Assembly (NCBI RefSeq): GCF_900115495.1
Contig: NZ_FOWR01000025.1
Coordinates: 1-64,000 of the forward strand
Length of the DNA stretch: 64,000 nucleotides
Source of the DNA: Enterovibrio norvegicus DSM 15893
GTDB taxonomy: Bacteria; Pseudomonadota; Gammaproteobacteria; Enterobacterales; Vibrionaceae
Direction of reading: 5' to 3'
Shown: positions 10,701 to 20,050 of the stretch, in pieces
Position numbering within the stretch: position 1 is the stretch's first letter
Layout of the letters: the number at the start of each line of letters is the position of its first letter
Program-made: the position numbers and the translations under genes
Notes under the pieces: generated by a model
The model's database searches: none
The model's input: only the letters and a program-made list of their open reading frames with translations
Told to the model about the DNA's origin: nothing

Positions 10701-13700
10701 AGCTTCGGTCAGTATCTGGCTGCCATCAGCTTCGACAGGGGAACCGTTATCTAAAACAAGTTTGCCCGAACCATCTGCGACGAAGAGTTTTACGGAAACA
10801 GACTCACCCTCCAGTCCGACTTCATCTGAAATATTGGCTTTTGCTGTCGCCTGTGCTTTTTGAGGCTTGCCATTGCTACCCAGTTCACCTTCTCGAACGA
10901 TTTCAAAGCTCGACTGGCTGATTTGCGTCACATGCGCTTTTAAGCTTTCAGACCCTTCTTTCAAAGAGTCATCTTTAACATGCACAGTCAAACCGTCTGA
11001 TGTGCTACTTTCGCCGCCATTGATGGTGACTATGGTAGGAAGGCCGTCATGGTCAACAAAATCAGCACTGTTGCTCGATCCATTCCAACTGATTCGAACG
11101 TCGACAGATTCACCTGTCGGCACTTTGACGGGTTCTCCATTTGCGTCAACCAGAGAGACGGTGTAAGTGATCATTGCATCATCTGATTCCGTCACATCGC
11201 CAGAACTTTCGATAACGACATAAACGGTGTCATTTGTGTCTCTGTCACTGTGGTGTTCATCTCGGATGGTGGTCGTGACCTTGTCATCGCTACTGACGAC
11301 TTTTTCATAGGTTTGTTCTAAAGAGGCGATTTGATCATCAGTGAGCTCAGCTTTAACGGTGAATTCTTCTTTTACTTCTCGGTAGAGATCATCGAGCGCC
11401 TTGGCTGAAAACGCGTCGTTTAACTTTACAGTGATGGTTTGACCATTGAGATCAAAATCCGCAGACCCGTTTTGATTCAGACCAAGATCCGAGAAGGAAA
11501 CATTGATTTCAGATTGATTTCCTTCGTCGATGATATTGCCATTGCTGTCTACAAGAACCGCTTTGTAAACCGCCTCATTGGTGCCTTCTTCGACATTTTC
11601 ATTGATGGTATTCGTGCTGACGAGCTTGCCATTAACCACAGCGAAAATTTTCACGGAGACGGTGTCTTCAGCGTCAGACGTTGATTCGTCTTCAATTTTT
11701 ACGACAGCTTTGGCTTTTCCTTTTGATGGAATACCATTGTTACCTAACTTGCCTTCAACGACCTTTTCGAATGAATCTTGCTTGATGTTCTTAATGTGGG
11801 TGACGAGTTTCTCTGTGCCTTCATTGAGGTTGTCATCTTTGACCTCAATGTCGAATGAGGCGTGACTTTCACCGCCCTCAATGATTATCGATTTCGGGAG
11901 ATCAGTGCCTTCGGCAAAGTCTTCCTTCTCGGTTGAGCCTTTCCATTTTAAGTTGATGGTAACGGATTCATTGTTTGGAACGCTGACTTCATTTCCGTTT
12001 TGGTCAACAAGTGTGACGGTGTAGGTAATTGTTTCACCGTCGGATTCTTCAACTTTCTTATCACCATTTATTTCGATGATGGCAAAAATGGTATCAATGT
12101 CATCTTCGACTAGTGTTGTCACCGTCGAATTATCTGTTGTGAGGTCTTCAAACTCAGTACCACCTGAAATGCCAGTAATTGATGCCTCGGCAGTATCCGA
12201 CTCTATAAAGACATCGTCCCTATTCACAATGAATTCAACGTCTTTTGTGCTCTCACCTTCTTTGAACGTAACGTCTTTCGATGAGCCGTCTGGCAGCTGA
12301 ATTGTTACGATGACATTGTCATCATTAGCCACTTCAACCGCATCGCCATCAGCATCTTGTAATTCGATGGTGTAGGTAATCTTGCCGCCATCTTCTGAGG
12401 CGGAACTTGAACCTGATAGCTTGGCTGTAATGACATCGCCATCATCAGTAATGTGGGTATTTACATCTTTTCCATCTTTTTGCAGGTCTTCCAGCGGGGC
12501 TTTATCACCGCTTTCTTGCACCGTGGCAATGCTGTTGGTGATGTTATCGGACGCATAGATGTCATTCTCGACTGTGACGTCTATTTCACCGGATGTTTCG
12601 TTAGCCTTGATGGTGATGGTTTCACCATTGGCCAATGTCACTGTGATGTCATTCTTGGCGACACCGCCTTCTAATGTGGCGGTGTAAGTGATCTTGCCAC
12701 CTTCGTTGACCTCGTCAGACGCAGTGAGTTTGACGGTCACGGTATCATTGGTGTCCTCAACAGAGACGGTGACGCTGTCTGGTGAGGTGAGAGATTCAAA
12801 GTCACCGCCCGTGACGGTTACGTCATAGGTGGTATCAGACGCATCAACCACGACATCTTCACCGTTGTTGATATCGAATGGCGTGGAGGTCACCAAGGTG
12901 CCTGGCGTGTAGTCGGTGCCGAAGGTCAAGGTGGCACCGTTGCTTAGGGTTACCGTCACGTCAGTCTTTGGTGTGTGGTCGAGCGAGCCTGTGATGGTGG
13001 CTTTGTCGCTGCCTTCTTTTGCCGTGACATTGCTCAGCGTTAGGGTTGCCGCATCGCCGTTTTCGATGATATCAACCACAGTAGTGGTGACGGCTTTGCC
13101 ATCTGATTGCAGGTCTTCCAGCTTAGCGTTATCACCGCTTTCTTGCACCGAGGCGATGCTGTTGGTGATGTTGTTGGAGGTGTAAATGTCGTTAGCAACG
13201 TCCGTGGTGACTGTGCCCGATGTTTGACCTGCGCTGATGGTGATGGTCTCGCCATTCGCCAGTTTGACGGTAATGTCATTTTGGGCTTCACCGCCCACGA
13301 GGGTTGCGGTATAGGTGATTTCGTCACCTTCGTTGACAGAGCCAGAAGCGGTCAGTTTCACCGTCACAGTGTCGCTATCATCTACCACTGTATTTTTCAC
13401 CGAACCTTGCAGCCTTACATCTTCAAAGCTGTTACTTGATACGTTATCGATGTTTACGGTCAGTGCTTGGTCAACTTGCTGATAAAGGTCATCAGCACGG
13501 ACATCAACAGTCACCGAGCCTTCACTTTCACCCGCTTTGATGGTGATGGTTTCCGCGTTGCTCAAGGTAACCGTGATGTCTTCATTGGTTGGGGCATTCA
13601 AGGTCACGGTGTATGTGATGGTGCCACCCTCTGTAATGTCTTGCCCGTTGGTGGCCGAGCTTAAGGTGGCGGTGGTGATGTCATTGTCATCCACCACTGT

Positions 13701-15140
13701 ATTTTTCACCGAACCTTGCAGCCTTACATCTTCAAAGCTGTTACTGGATACGCTATCGATGATTACGTTAAGCGCTTGATCACCTTGCTGATAAAGGTCA
13801 TCAGCACGGACATCAACAGTCACCGAGCCTTCACTTTCACCCGCTTTGATGGTGATGGTTTCCGCGTTGCTCAGGGTGACCGTGAGGTCTTCATTGGTTG
13901 TAGCATTCAAGGTCACGGTGTACGTGATGGTGCCGCCTTCTGTAATGTCTTGCCCGTTGGTGAGCGAGCTTAAAGTGAAGGTGGTGGTGTCAGAATCATC
14001 TATCACGGTATGCGTGACGTTCCCGACTAAAAGGGTGCTTTCAAAAGTGTTGTTTGAGACATTGTCTATTGTAACGTTTATCGTCTGGTCATCTTGGGTG
14101 TAGTGATCGTCATCGCGAACACTCGCATCGACGGAGCCGGATAGTTCACCCGCTTTAATAGTGATGGTCTGTTGGTTACTCAACGTTACGGTAATGTCTT
14201 CGTTTGCCTCGGCGCTCAAGGTCACTATGTAAGTAATCTTGCCACCTTCAATGACTGTGCCGTTTGCGGTGTTAGCGCTGAGTGTGATGGTCGTGACATC
14301 ACTGTCATCAACAACCTGATTCGTCACCGTACCTTCAGGCGTAGAGCTATCAAAACTATTCTCAGAAATGTTGTCGATGGTGGCGGTCAGTGCTTTGTCG
14401 TCATCTCTGTAGAGGTCATCCTCTCGCGTGCTGACTGTGACTTGTCCAACGGTTTCACCCGCCAGCACCGTAATGTTTTCGCCATTGCTTAGGGTGATGG
14501 TGATATCTTCTTGTGCTTGTTCGTTAAGCGTGACGATGTAGGTGATTTCACCCCCTTCCACAATGTCTTTTCCATTCGTGTCAGATGAGAGCGTAAAGGT
14601 CGCATCGATGGTCGGCGTTGGCACTATAGGTGTGAGCGGTTCCGTTGGGACAGAGTCATCGCTGCCAGGGGCTAAGCGAGTGTCTGTGGTATCACCTCTT
14701 TCCACCCTGACAGTATTAAATTCACGACTAACCCCTTCGGTGTCGTATCCCGCTTTGGCTAATGTTTCGCTCGCGGCGCGGCTGATTGTGGTTGGGGTTT
14801 GAGAGCCTGTGTTGGAGGTTGACCCTCCTGCGGCGGTGGCTTCTAGCTCTTGCGTGGGGTCGAAGTTTTCATTGAGTAGAAGTGCTTGCAAGGCTGCAAT
14901 TTCTGCATCTTGACTAAAGCTGTCGAGCGATAATTCATCTGTTTCGGTTACACCTATCGGCAGTACGCTCCCATCTTCTAATGCAAGGAGGGCGTCAGCA
15001 CCTTCTGGAACAATGATTTCAGTACCTAACGTGATGTCTGTTAATTCAGAAAGATGAACGTCTTTTCCATTAACTTTGACATGAACGTTTCCGTTGACCG
15101 AAATGACTGTCGCGGGCTGCTTGGTAATGATCGAATCCAT
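7788..15140 (-). CDS. Giant LapA-like RTX surface adhesin
   Basis: This 2450-residue type I secreted adhesin starts with an N-terminal retention module (about 1-130). It contains a TAAG motif at residues 102-105, the type of site cut by LapG proteases. Next come roughly 100-residue LapA/Ig-like repeats (EGG.ITYTVTL, ITVTLSN...TITIKAGE, VVDDSD), then longer divergent repeats with WNGS...DF cores. A cadherin-like segment near 1745 precedes the C-terminal region, which has RTX calcium-binding nonapeptides (GGAGADIIRGG, GGAGADTF) and a VCA0849-type secretion signal. The protein should be held at the cell surface by its N-terminus and mediate biofilm attachment. AGGAAAG precedes the ATG. It is the first gene of its operon, followed by its own exporter and the LapD receptor. 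The ligand is unknown. Repeat number may be affected by assembly because neighbouring repeats are nearly identical in DNA. Confidence 0.92.
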   Translation of the reverse strand: MDSIITKQPATVISVNGNVHVKVNGKDVHLSELTDITLGTEIIVPEGADALLALEDGSVLPIGVTETDELSLDSFSQDAEIAALQALLLNENFDPTQELEATAAGGSTSNTGSQTPTTISRAASETLAKAGYDTEGVSREFNTVRVERGDTTDTRLAPGSDDSVPTEPLTPIVPTPTIDATFTLSSDTNGKDIVEGGEITYIVTLNEQAQEDITITLSNGENITVLAGETVGQVTVSTREDDLYRDDDKALTATIDNISENSFDSSTPEGTVTNQVVDDSDVTTITLSANTANGTVIEGGKITYIVTLSAEANEDITVTLSNQQTITIKAGELSGSVDASVRDDDHYTQDDQTINVTIDNVSNNTFESTLLVGNVTHTVIDDSDTTTFTLSSLTNGQDITEGGTITYTVTLNATTNEDLTVTLSNAETITIKAGESEGSVTVDVRADDLYQQGDQALNVIIDSVSSNSFEDVRLQGSVKNTVVDDNDITTATLSSATNGQDITEGGTITYTVTLNAPTNEDITVTLSNAETITIKAGESEGSVTVDVRADDLYQQVDQALTVNIDNVSSNSFEDVRLQGSVKNTVVDDSDTVTVKLTASGSVNEGDEITYTATLVGGEAQNDITVKLANGETITISAGQTSGTVTTDVANDIYTSNNITNSIASVQESGDNAKLEDLQSDGKAVTTTVVDIIENGDAATLTLSNVTAKEGSDKATITGSLDHTPKTDVTVTLSNGATLTFGTDYTPGTLVTSTPFDINNGEDVVVDASDTTYDVTVTGGDFESLTSPDSVTVSVEDTNDTVTVKLTASDEVNEGGKITYTATLEGGVAKNDITVTLANGETITIKANETSGEIDVTVENDIYASDNITNSIATVQESGDKAPLEDLQKDGKDVNTHITDDGDVITAKLSGSSSASEDGGKITYTIELQDADGDAVEVANDDNVIVTIQLPDGSSKDVTFKEGESTKDVEFIVNRDDVFIESDTAEASITGISGGTEFEDLTTDNSTVTTLVEDDIDTIFAIIEINGDKKVEESDGETITYTVTLVDQNGNEVSVPNNESVTINLKWKGSTEKEDFAEGTDLPKSIIIEGGESHASFDIEVKDDNLNEGTEKLVTHIKNIKQDSFEKVVEGKLGNNGIPSKGKAKAVVKIEDESTSDAEDTVSVKIFAVVNGKLVSTNTINENVEEGTNEAVYKAVLVDSNGNIIDEGNQSEINVSFSDLGLNQNGSADFDLNGQTITVKLNDAFSAKALDDLYREVKEEFTVKAELTDDQIASLEQTYEKVVSSDDKVTTTIRDEHHSDRDTNDTVYVVIESSGDVTESDDAMITYTVSLVDANGEPVKVPTGESVDVRISWNGSSNSADFVDHDGLPTIVTINGGESSTSDGLTVHVKDDSLKEGSESLKAHVTQISQSSFEIVREGELGSNGKPQKAQATAKANISDEVGLEGESVSVKLFVADGSGKLVLDNGSPVEADGSQILTEAESDTIQYIALPVAPSGEILADIDDSGNVTLSDANRGKVIVTISEGADLNHSNNSDIETSGIAKNGSVVLGKPFDITATDDNFKDSGETVSISLGDVQGKIVNNYENVVTSGDVTHVIEDEDASSSTESFFVTFTAAQTQVNEEGEPTLEFTLSLVDENGDKVQLEAGQTVSVNVDWSLGRDGQLSLDDFSSTNNLNNSYVFEAGTELQTISLTVNNDAHVEGLETIVGNITQVTSESFESVAQGIEDLSGKIVEGSATVSSTVIDKDNPPVAKDDYDEGNIEVGGPHPYWVNNSDADGIFIAFTDITKNDTDPDTGDTVSVWNKDDLSSFVLVPSDAGSLALGQNGITFQPSPDYNGPVQIEYFATDGTNKSLESANIHIYVNEVNANDDGDDVLFTTSKTDGWANLDGNGFFTVKAFKKGEAFNADGSLSGAGDTVTENSKHLDNKYGMGVADNARGDGAGNVPYQVEYDHETDSSEALRIDLTNPIKALAFGVSRLFAEENGTEVGQYKLYDADGNLIKTQSFSLDSGDKGTFTIFSNTPFSYVVFEALPRTKDGESQTSGDASDFVITEITILNDAFIVEEGLTPDNSDADTISGSLFDNDSDPEGHAFSITEVNGEALTFTDDGKATVDFNEGSLTIWKDGRFTFEAADQGDNLKAGEQQDFDFEYTIQDEKGDTDSATVHIDIVGKDATLTPNPNPQDKMVVSGFGGDDAINANINAILKTGGLNRDDEPYTKELFEDAGYLVTAHQEGLLNHDSGKYGSFELELENPYDANEGAYLFGDLGNDNIIGGAGADIIRGGANGHRSSGLSANGESGDTLEGGAGADTFLWMKEDLVNLGTVNGYDHITDFIGDFNVNEDKLDLSDLVSVSNGDLDNLSVGYDEHGQLKLSINVTGVENDSDGNVTQHIVLQKKSQSQVDNEGLDPSVDGGIVVNTIINGEEAKLTITDSDGYAGVNAPTVTIDFENE
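13381..13998 (-). repeat. Two nearly identical 309-bp tandem repeats within the adhesin
   Basis: The block beginning at 13381 recurs at 13690 with only scattered base changes, giving a 309-bp (103-residue) period. Each unit encodes one Ig-like repeat. A more diverged pair is seen at 12481 and 13108, 627 bases apart. Such identity points to recent duplication or gene conversion. Confidence 0.85.
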
Positions 15141-15180
15141 GAACGCTTTCCTGCAGATAGGTGAAACAAATGTGTATGCA

Positions 15181-15211
15181 TCTATATAGACACATAAGTC
15201 TCATATATGTG
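15181..15211. promoter_or_regulatory. Candidate operator region upstream of the adhesin
   Basis: The 444-base gap between the adhesin and prfC holds two symmetric elements 40-70 bases upstream of the adhesin ATG: the perfect palindrome TCTATATAGA (15181-15190) and the dyad CACATA-N9-TATGTG (15191-15211). They could bind a regulator or overlap the adhesin promoter. No c-di-GMP riboswitch core was recognised here. Identity of any factor is unknown. Confidence 0.3.
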
Positions 15212-15475
15212 ACAACTTAAAACAATCAGAATTTTAGTGGTTGTTTAAGAAGATGTTTCAAAGGGTGATAAGTGCTGTAAAATTTCATTGATGGTTAATT
15301 GCTGATTTGTATGTGATATTTCAGGGGTTTCTCTGTATGTATTATTAAATAAATACACTTATAGGTAAGGCGTTAGCTCGCGAGGTTCTTTCACGTGAGT
15401 TTATGGTTTTGAGGGGCATTTCGCGTAACAACAACACTGGGCGATAATTATCTCAGCGTAATTTAGGCTTCAACG

Positions 15476-15504
15476 TTGAGTCTATGCGCCAGATCGTACA
15501 AAAT
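15476..15504 (+). promoter_or_regulatory. Candidate prfC promoter
   Basis: TTGAGT (15476-15481) and CAAAAT (15499-15504) are 17 bases apart and lie about 80 bases before the prfC start. They are acceptable but not strong sigma-70 boxes. Confidence 0.3.
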
Positions 15505-15584
15505 ACCCGCCGATCACATATGACGCGCAGAATTGCGGTACCTTCAGGTTCCTCCGCACTGCCTAAACCGGAAATTGTCTAAGC

Positions 15585-17174
15585 ATGTCAAACTCTCCAT
15601 TCCAACAAGAAGTCGACAAACGCCGTACGTTTGCGATTATTTCGCACCCGGATGCCGGTAAAACAACGATCACCGAAAAGGTTCTGTTGTTCGGAAACGC
15701 GCTCCAGAAAGCCGGTACTGTAAAAGGTCGAGGCTCTAACCAGCATGCGAAATCTGACTGGATGGAAATGGAAAAAGAACGTGGTATCTCGGTGACAACG
15801 TCCGTGATGCAGTTCCCTTACAACGATTGCTTGGTAAACCTTCTCGATACACCGGGACACGAAGACTTCTCTGAAGATACTTACCGTACATTGACGGCTG
15901 TTGACTCATGTTTGATGGTTATCGATGCCGCAAAAGGTGTTGAGGATCGCACACGTAAGTTGATGGAAGTGACGCGTCTGCGCGATACGCCGATCGTCAC
16001 CTTCATGAACAAATTGGACCGTGATATTCGTGATCCAATGGAAGTGCTTGATGAAGTTGAAAATGAGCTGAAAATTGCTTGTGCACCGATTTCATGGCCA
16101 ATTGGTTGTGGTAAAGAATTCAAAGGTGTTTACCACATCCACCGTGATGAATCGATTCTGTATCAAACAGGTCAAGGCCACACCATCCAAGAAAAACGCA
16201 TCATTAAAGGGTTGAACAACCCAGACCTTGATACGGCGATTGGTGATGATCTTGCTGCGCAATTGCGTGAAGAGCTTGAACTGGTTATGGGCGCGTCGCA
16301 TGAGTTCGATCAAGAGCTGTTTTCGAAAGGCGAACTAACACCAGTATTCTTCGGTACGGCATTGGGTAACTTTGGCGTTGACCATATGCTAGATGGCTTG
16401 ACGGAGTGGGCACCTAAGCCGTTGTCTCGCCAAGCGCATGAGCGTGCGGTTGAATCAGGTGAAGAAAAATTCAGTGGTTTCGTGTTTAAGATCCAAGCAA
16501 ACATGGATCCAAAACACCGCGACCGCATTGCATTCATGCGTATCGTGTCTGGCAAATACAGCCAAGGCATGAAAATGAAGCATGTACGCACCGGTAAAAT
16601 GGTGTCTATCTCTGATGCTGTAACCTTCATGGCGGGTGACCGTTCACGTGCAGCTGAAGCCTATGCGGGCGACATCATTGGCTTACACAACCACGGCACG
16701 ATTCAGATTGGTGACACCTTCACACAAAGTGAAGATTTGAAGTTCGCTGGTATTCCCAACTTCGCTCCAGAATTGTTCCGTCGCATTCGTTTGCGTGATC
16801 CACTGAAGCAAAAACAATTGCTAAAAGGCCTTGTTCAGTTGTCTGAAGAAGGTGCAGTGCAGGTGTTCCGTCCACTGATCTCAAACGATTTGATCGTGGG
16901 TGCGGTCGGTGTGCTTCAGTTTGACGTGGTTGTTGCGCGTTTGAAATCTGAGTACAACGTAGAAGCTATCTATGAACCAATAAACGTTGCGACAGCGCGT
17001 TGGGTTGAATGCACTGATGGTAAGAAGTTGGATGATTTCCAGCGTAAGAACCAATCTAACCTTGCGCTTGATGGTGGTGACAACTTAACGTACATCGCGC
17101 CAACCATGGTAAACCTCAATTTGACGCAAGAGCGTCATCCTGATGTCAGTTTCCGCGCCACTCGCGAGCATTGA
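15585..17174 (+). CDS. prfC: Peptide chain release factor 3
   Basis: This is a 529-residue GTPase that recycles class I release factors RF1 and RF2 from the ribosome after termination. The G domain shows the P-loop HPDAGKTT (about 21-28), the switch motif DTPGHEDF and the NKLD guanine-specificity motif, then an EF-Tu-like beta-barrel domain and the RF3-specific C-terminal domain. Length and sequence are typical of the family (E. coli RF3 is 529 residues). It is transcribed away from the adhesin operon and is followed by a clear terminator, so it is probably monocistronic. Confidence 0.97.
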   Translation: MSNSPFQQEVDKRRTFAIISHPDAGKTTITEKVLLFGNALQKAGTVKGRGSNQHAKSDWMEMEKERGISVTTSVMQFPYNDCLVNLLDTPGHEDFSEDTYRTLTAVDSCLMVIDAAKGVEDRTRKLMEVTRLRDTPIVTFMNKLDRDIRDPMEVLDEVENELKIACAPISWPIGCGKEFKGVYHIHRDESILYQTGQGHTIQEKRIIKGLNNPDLDTAIGDDLAAQLREELELVMGASHEFDQELFSKGELTPVFFGTALGNFGVDHMLDGLTEWAPKPLSRQAHERAVESGEEKFSGFVFKIQANMDPKHRDRIAFMRIVSGKYSQGMKMKHVRTGKMVSISDAVTFMAGDRSRAAEAYAGDIIGLHNHGTIQIGDTFTQSEDLKFAGIPNFAPELFRRIRLRDPLKQKQLLKGLVQLSEEGAVQVFRPLISNDLIVGAVGVLQFDVVVARLKSEYNVEAIYEPINVATARWVECTDGKKLDDFQRKNQSNLALDGGDNLTYIAPTMVNLNLTQERHPDVSFRATREH

Positions 17175-17213
17175 TTCAGCACTGTTGCGTTTGGCAACAT
17201 GCCTGATCTAAAC

Positions 17214-17242
17214 AAAAGCCGTCTTAATTGACGGCTTTTTTG
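17214..17242 (+). terminator. Terminator after prfC
   Basis: GCCGTC pairs with GACGGC around TTAATT and is followed by six T residues. Confidence 0.85.
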
Positions 17243-17273
17243 TATGCTAAGGGAAAATGAAAAAGGAATTCAG

Positions 17274-18059
17274 ATGATAGATACTCACTGCCACTTCGAT
17301 TTCCCTCCTTTTAGTGATGATCCTGCTTATTGGGTCTCTCGCTCCGTGGATGCGGGGCTCACGTCGATCATCGTGCCTAGTGTGACGGCGGATCGATGGC
17401 CATCTGTGCAATCGCTCTCTACCTCTCATTCTCCGCTCTATTTTGCCGTGGGCTTGCACCCTGTGTGGTCATCTTCACACAAGGAGGGAGACATCGCCGC
17501 GTTGGAAGCGTTTTTAGCGACATCCCCTGAAAAGTGTGTTGCGGTAGGCGAGTGTGGGCTGGATTTTATGATCGATGATGCAAACCCTCAGGCACAAATT
17601 GACATATTGAAGCAGCAACTCACCCTTGCAGAAACATTCCAACTTCCCGTGATTCTCCACTGTCGAAAAGCACACAATGAACTGCTGCAGGTGCTCAATG
17701 GCTTTCCAAATGTAAAAGGTGTTTTGCACGCATTTAGTGGCAGCAAAGAGATGGGGCTGAACTATATTAAACGGGGTTTTTTGCTCGGTATCGGCGGAAC
17801 TATCACCTACGAGCGTGCCAATAAGACGCGAAACGCAATTTTAGAGTTACCGCTTTCGGCGATGGTGTTGGAAACGGATGCACCGGACATGCCTGTCTCT
17901 GGCTATCAAGGTGAGCCCAATTTACCTGAGCGTTTATTGCTCATCGCTGAGGCCCTATCTGGTTTAAAAGGCAGCAATGTTGGTGAAGTTATTCAAGCCA
18001 CATCCCAAAATGCACGTCGGCTATTTTCGTTGAACAGCGAGATTTCATCGTTTGCCTAA
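17274..18059 (+). CDS. yjjV: TatD-family metal-dependent hydrolase YjjV
   Basis: This is a TatD-like TIM-barrel hydrolase of about 261 residues. Metal ligands are visible as the N-terminal DTHCHFDF motif, GECGLDF, LHCRKAH, LHAFSGS and LETDAPD. The TatD family includes DNases, but the substrate of YjjV is not firmly known. The ATG at 17274 is preferred over one at 17244, since AAAAGGA precedes it and the metal-binding DTHCH then sits at the extreme N-terminus, as in homologues. Its position between prfC and the nupC-deo genes matches the yjjV neighbourhood in E. coli and Vibrio. Confidence 0.9.
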   Translation: MIDTHCHFDFPPFSDDPAYWVSRSVDAGLTSIIVPSVTADRWPSVQSLSTSHSPLYFAVGLHPVWSSSHKEGDIAALEAFLATSPEKCVAVGECGLDFMIDDANPQAQIDILKQQLTLAETFQLPVILHCRKAHNELLQVLNGFPNVKGVLHAFSGSKEMGLNYIKRGFLLGIGGTITYERANKTRNAILELPLSAMVLETDAPDMPVSGYQGEPNLPERLLLIAEALSGLKGSNVGEVIQATSQNARRLFSLNSEISSFA

Positions 18060-18153
18060 ACGTTTGCGTAAGACATGCGTCACAAAACATGATCAACATC
18101 ACCTTTATGAATGAATTGCGCCGTAATTTTCACTCTAAGTGTGACTAATGCAT

Positions 18154-18182
18154 TCCTATGGGCGCGAACTCAAGCGTATAAT
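18154..18182 (+). promoter_or_regulatory. Candidate nupC promoter
   Basis: A perfect TATAAT box at 18177-18182 has a weak TTCCTA -35 element 17 bases upstream. A symmetric TCAC-N7-GTGA element lies just before it (about 18130-18144), so activator or repressor control is plausible for this nucleoside transporter. Confidence 0.5.
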
Positions 18183-18243
18183 CGCCGCCGGAAATACATT
18201 CCAATTTGTCGAGACGCCAAGATTTTTTTAGGAACCCCTTAAT

Positions 18244-19485
18244 ATGAGCCTGATTATGAGCCTTGTAGGGATGGTTGTACTGCTAGCTATCGCAGTGCTT
18301 CTATCTGATAACCGCAAAGCAATTAACATTCGTACCGTTGGTGGTGCGTTTGCTATCCAGTTTATCCTGGGTGGTTTTATCCTGTTCGTTCCGTGGGGCC
18401 AAACCCTGCTGAATGGTATGGCAAACGCAGTACAGAACGTGATTAACTACGGTAAAGATGGTATTGGCTTCCTGTTTGGTAGCCTGGTTAACTTCTCTGT
18501 AGATGGCATTGGTTTTATCTTTGCTTTCCAAGTGTTGCCAACCGTTGTTTTCTTCTCTGCGCTGATCAGCGTACTTTACTACCTAGGTATCATGCAGTTT
18601 GTTATCCGCATTCTGGGTGGCGCACTACGTAAAGTACTGGGTACTTCACATGCAGAATCTATGTCTGCAACTGCGAACATTTTCGTAGGTCAAACTGAAG
18701 CACCTTTGGTTGTTCGTCCTTACGTACCAAAAATGACCCAATCAGAGCTGTTCGCAGTAATGTGTGGTGGTATGGCATCTGTTGCAGGTGGTGTACTAGC
18801 AGGTTACGCAGCGATGGGTGTTCCTCTTTCTTACCTGATTGCCGCTTCATTCATGGCAGCACCGGGTGGTCTTCTGTTCGCGAAAATCATCAAGCCTGAA
18901 ACTGATCAGCCTATTGATCAGTTCGGTAAAGATTCTGACGATGAAGAAGAAGACAAGCCTGCAAACCTTATCGATGCAGCTGCTGGCGGCGCATCTTCTG
19001 GTATGCAACTTGCGCTGAACATCGGTGCAATGCTGTTGGCATTCATCGGCCTTATCGCGCTGATCAACGGTATGTTGAGCGGCGTTGGTGGTTGGTTTGG
19101 TATCGAAGGTCTGACCCTTGAGTGGTTGCTCGGTAAGGTGTTCGCACCGCTTGCATTCCTTATCGGTGTGCCTTGGTCTGAAGCTGACCTAGCAGGTTCT
19201 TTCATCGGTCAGAAGATCGTTGTGAACGAATTCGTTGCTTACCTGAACTTCACGCCAATGATTGCAGAACTGTCAGACAAGACTGTTGCGATTATCTCGT
19301 TCGCACTGTGTGGTTTTGCTAACCTGTCTTCTGTTGCTATCCTTCTGGGTGGTCTAGGCAGCATCGCACCAACACGTCGCCACGACATCGCACGCTTTGG
19401 TATGAAAGCTGTTGCTGCAGGTACACTGTCTAACTTGATGAGTGCGACCATTGCAGGCTTCTTCCTGACGCTAGCTGCTCTGTAA
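18244..19485 (+). CDS. nupC: NupC-family concentrative nucleoside transporter
   Basis: This 413-residue inner membrane symporter of the CNT family imports nucleosides with a cation. It has an N-terminal helical pair, the conserved nucleoside-binding regions GQTEAPL and FVAYLNF, and a C-terminal [15 protein letters not shown] segment followed by the last helices. A charged stretch (residues about 218-240, [11 protein letters not shown]) forms a cytoplasmic loop. AGGA precedes the ATG. The gene lies immediately before deoC and supplies substrates to the Deo enzymes. It is bounded by its own terminator, so it is probably transcribed separately from deoCABD. Confidence 0.93.
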   Translation: MSLIMSLVGMVVLLAIAVLLSDNRKAINIRTVGGAFAIQFILGGFILFVPWGQTLLNGMANAVQNVINYGKDGIGFLFGSLVNFSVDGIGFIFAFQVLPTVVFFSALISVLYYLGIMQFVIRILGGALRKVLGTSHAESMSATANIFVGQTEAPLVVRPYVPKMTQSELFAVMCGGMASVAGGVLAGYAAMGVPLSYLIAASFMAAPGGLLFAKIIKPETDQPIDQFGKDSDDEEEDKPANLIDAAAGGASSGMQLALNIGAMLLAFIGLIALINGMLSGVGGWFGIEGLTLEWLLGKVFAPLAFLIGVPWSEADLAGSFIGQKIVVNEFVAYLNFTPMIAELSDKTVAIISFALCGFANLSSVAILLGGLGSIAPTRRHDIARFGMKAVAAGTLSNLMSATIAGFFLTLAAL

Positions 19486-19509
19486 TTTAGCCGTAAAAAA
19501 GACGTTGAA

Positions 19510-19538
19510 AACCGCCTCCTCGTGAGGCGGTTTTTTTA
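19510..19538 (+). terminator. Terminator after nupC
   Basis: ACCGCCTC pairs with GAGGCGGT around CTCGT and is followed by seven T residues. Confidence 0.88.
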
Positions 19539-19659
19539 TGCCTGTTACGACAAAAGAAGCCGTGCTCAATACGGATTGAAGGAGTCGTAATTATTCCCCA
19601 CGAATAAGACACAGACATGCCAGATCGCGGCGTATATTTTTAAGTGCTGTTGATAAGAG

Positions 19660-19701
19660 AAAACACAGTGTTGATGAGACGAATAATCAACACTGTGTTT
19701 T
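19660..19701. promoter_or_regulatory. Perfect 16-bp inverted repeat upstream of deoC
   Basis: AAAACACAGTGTTGAT (19660-19675) is perfectly repeated in inverse orientation at 19686-19701 around a 10-base spacer. A further TGTTGAT copy lies at 19648, 21 bases before the second one, giving a helical-phase direct repeat. The element lies in the 565-base nupC-deoC gap, about 350 bases upstream of deoC. It may be an operator for the deo genes or an RNA hairpin. The rest of this gap shows no gene I would support. Confidence 0.55.
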
Positions 19702-20050
19702 TCAACAGAAACAGGTAACACCTAGTGCTTGCTGAAGAACATTGGTAAAATTGGTGAGCGCTGTCAAAGATTCAGAGGTGGTATTTCACTAAATTTCATC
19801 TCAGTTTCACACAGTCAGCGGAGCAGTGAAACATAGACGCCTGAGTGAACCGGATCTGCATCGGTACTTGGGTAGACATCCCGGCAACGGGGTGCGCGGC
19901 AACAAGGATTGTTGGTTGGTTTGATGTTTATTTGAATATGCACAATAAGCACACCAAACTTCATGGAGCCAAGTCCGCTCATCAAATTGAACGTCATCTT
20001 TTGATGTTGAGTTTGTCACTTGGTTTTGAAAATTTAGACTGGAGAAAGTC

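Noticed and set aside
12916-14103. Several long plus-strand frames inside the adhesin gene
   Set aside because: They mirror the repetitive codon pattern of the adhesin on the other strand and recur with each repeat.
15141-15584. Search for a c-di-GMP (GEMM) riboswitch upstream of the adhesin
   Set aside because: No GGGCAAACC- or GCAAAGC-like core was found on the adhesin strand.
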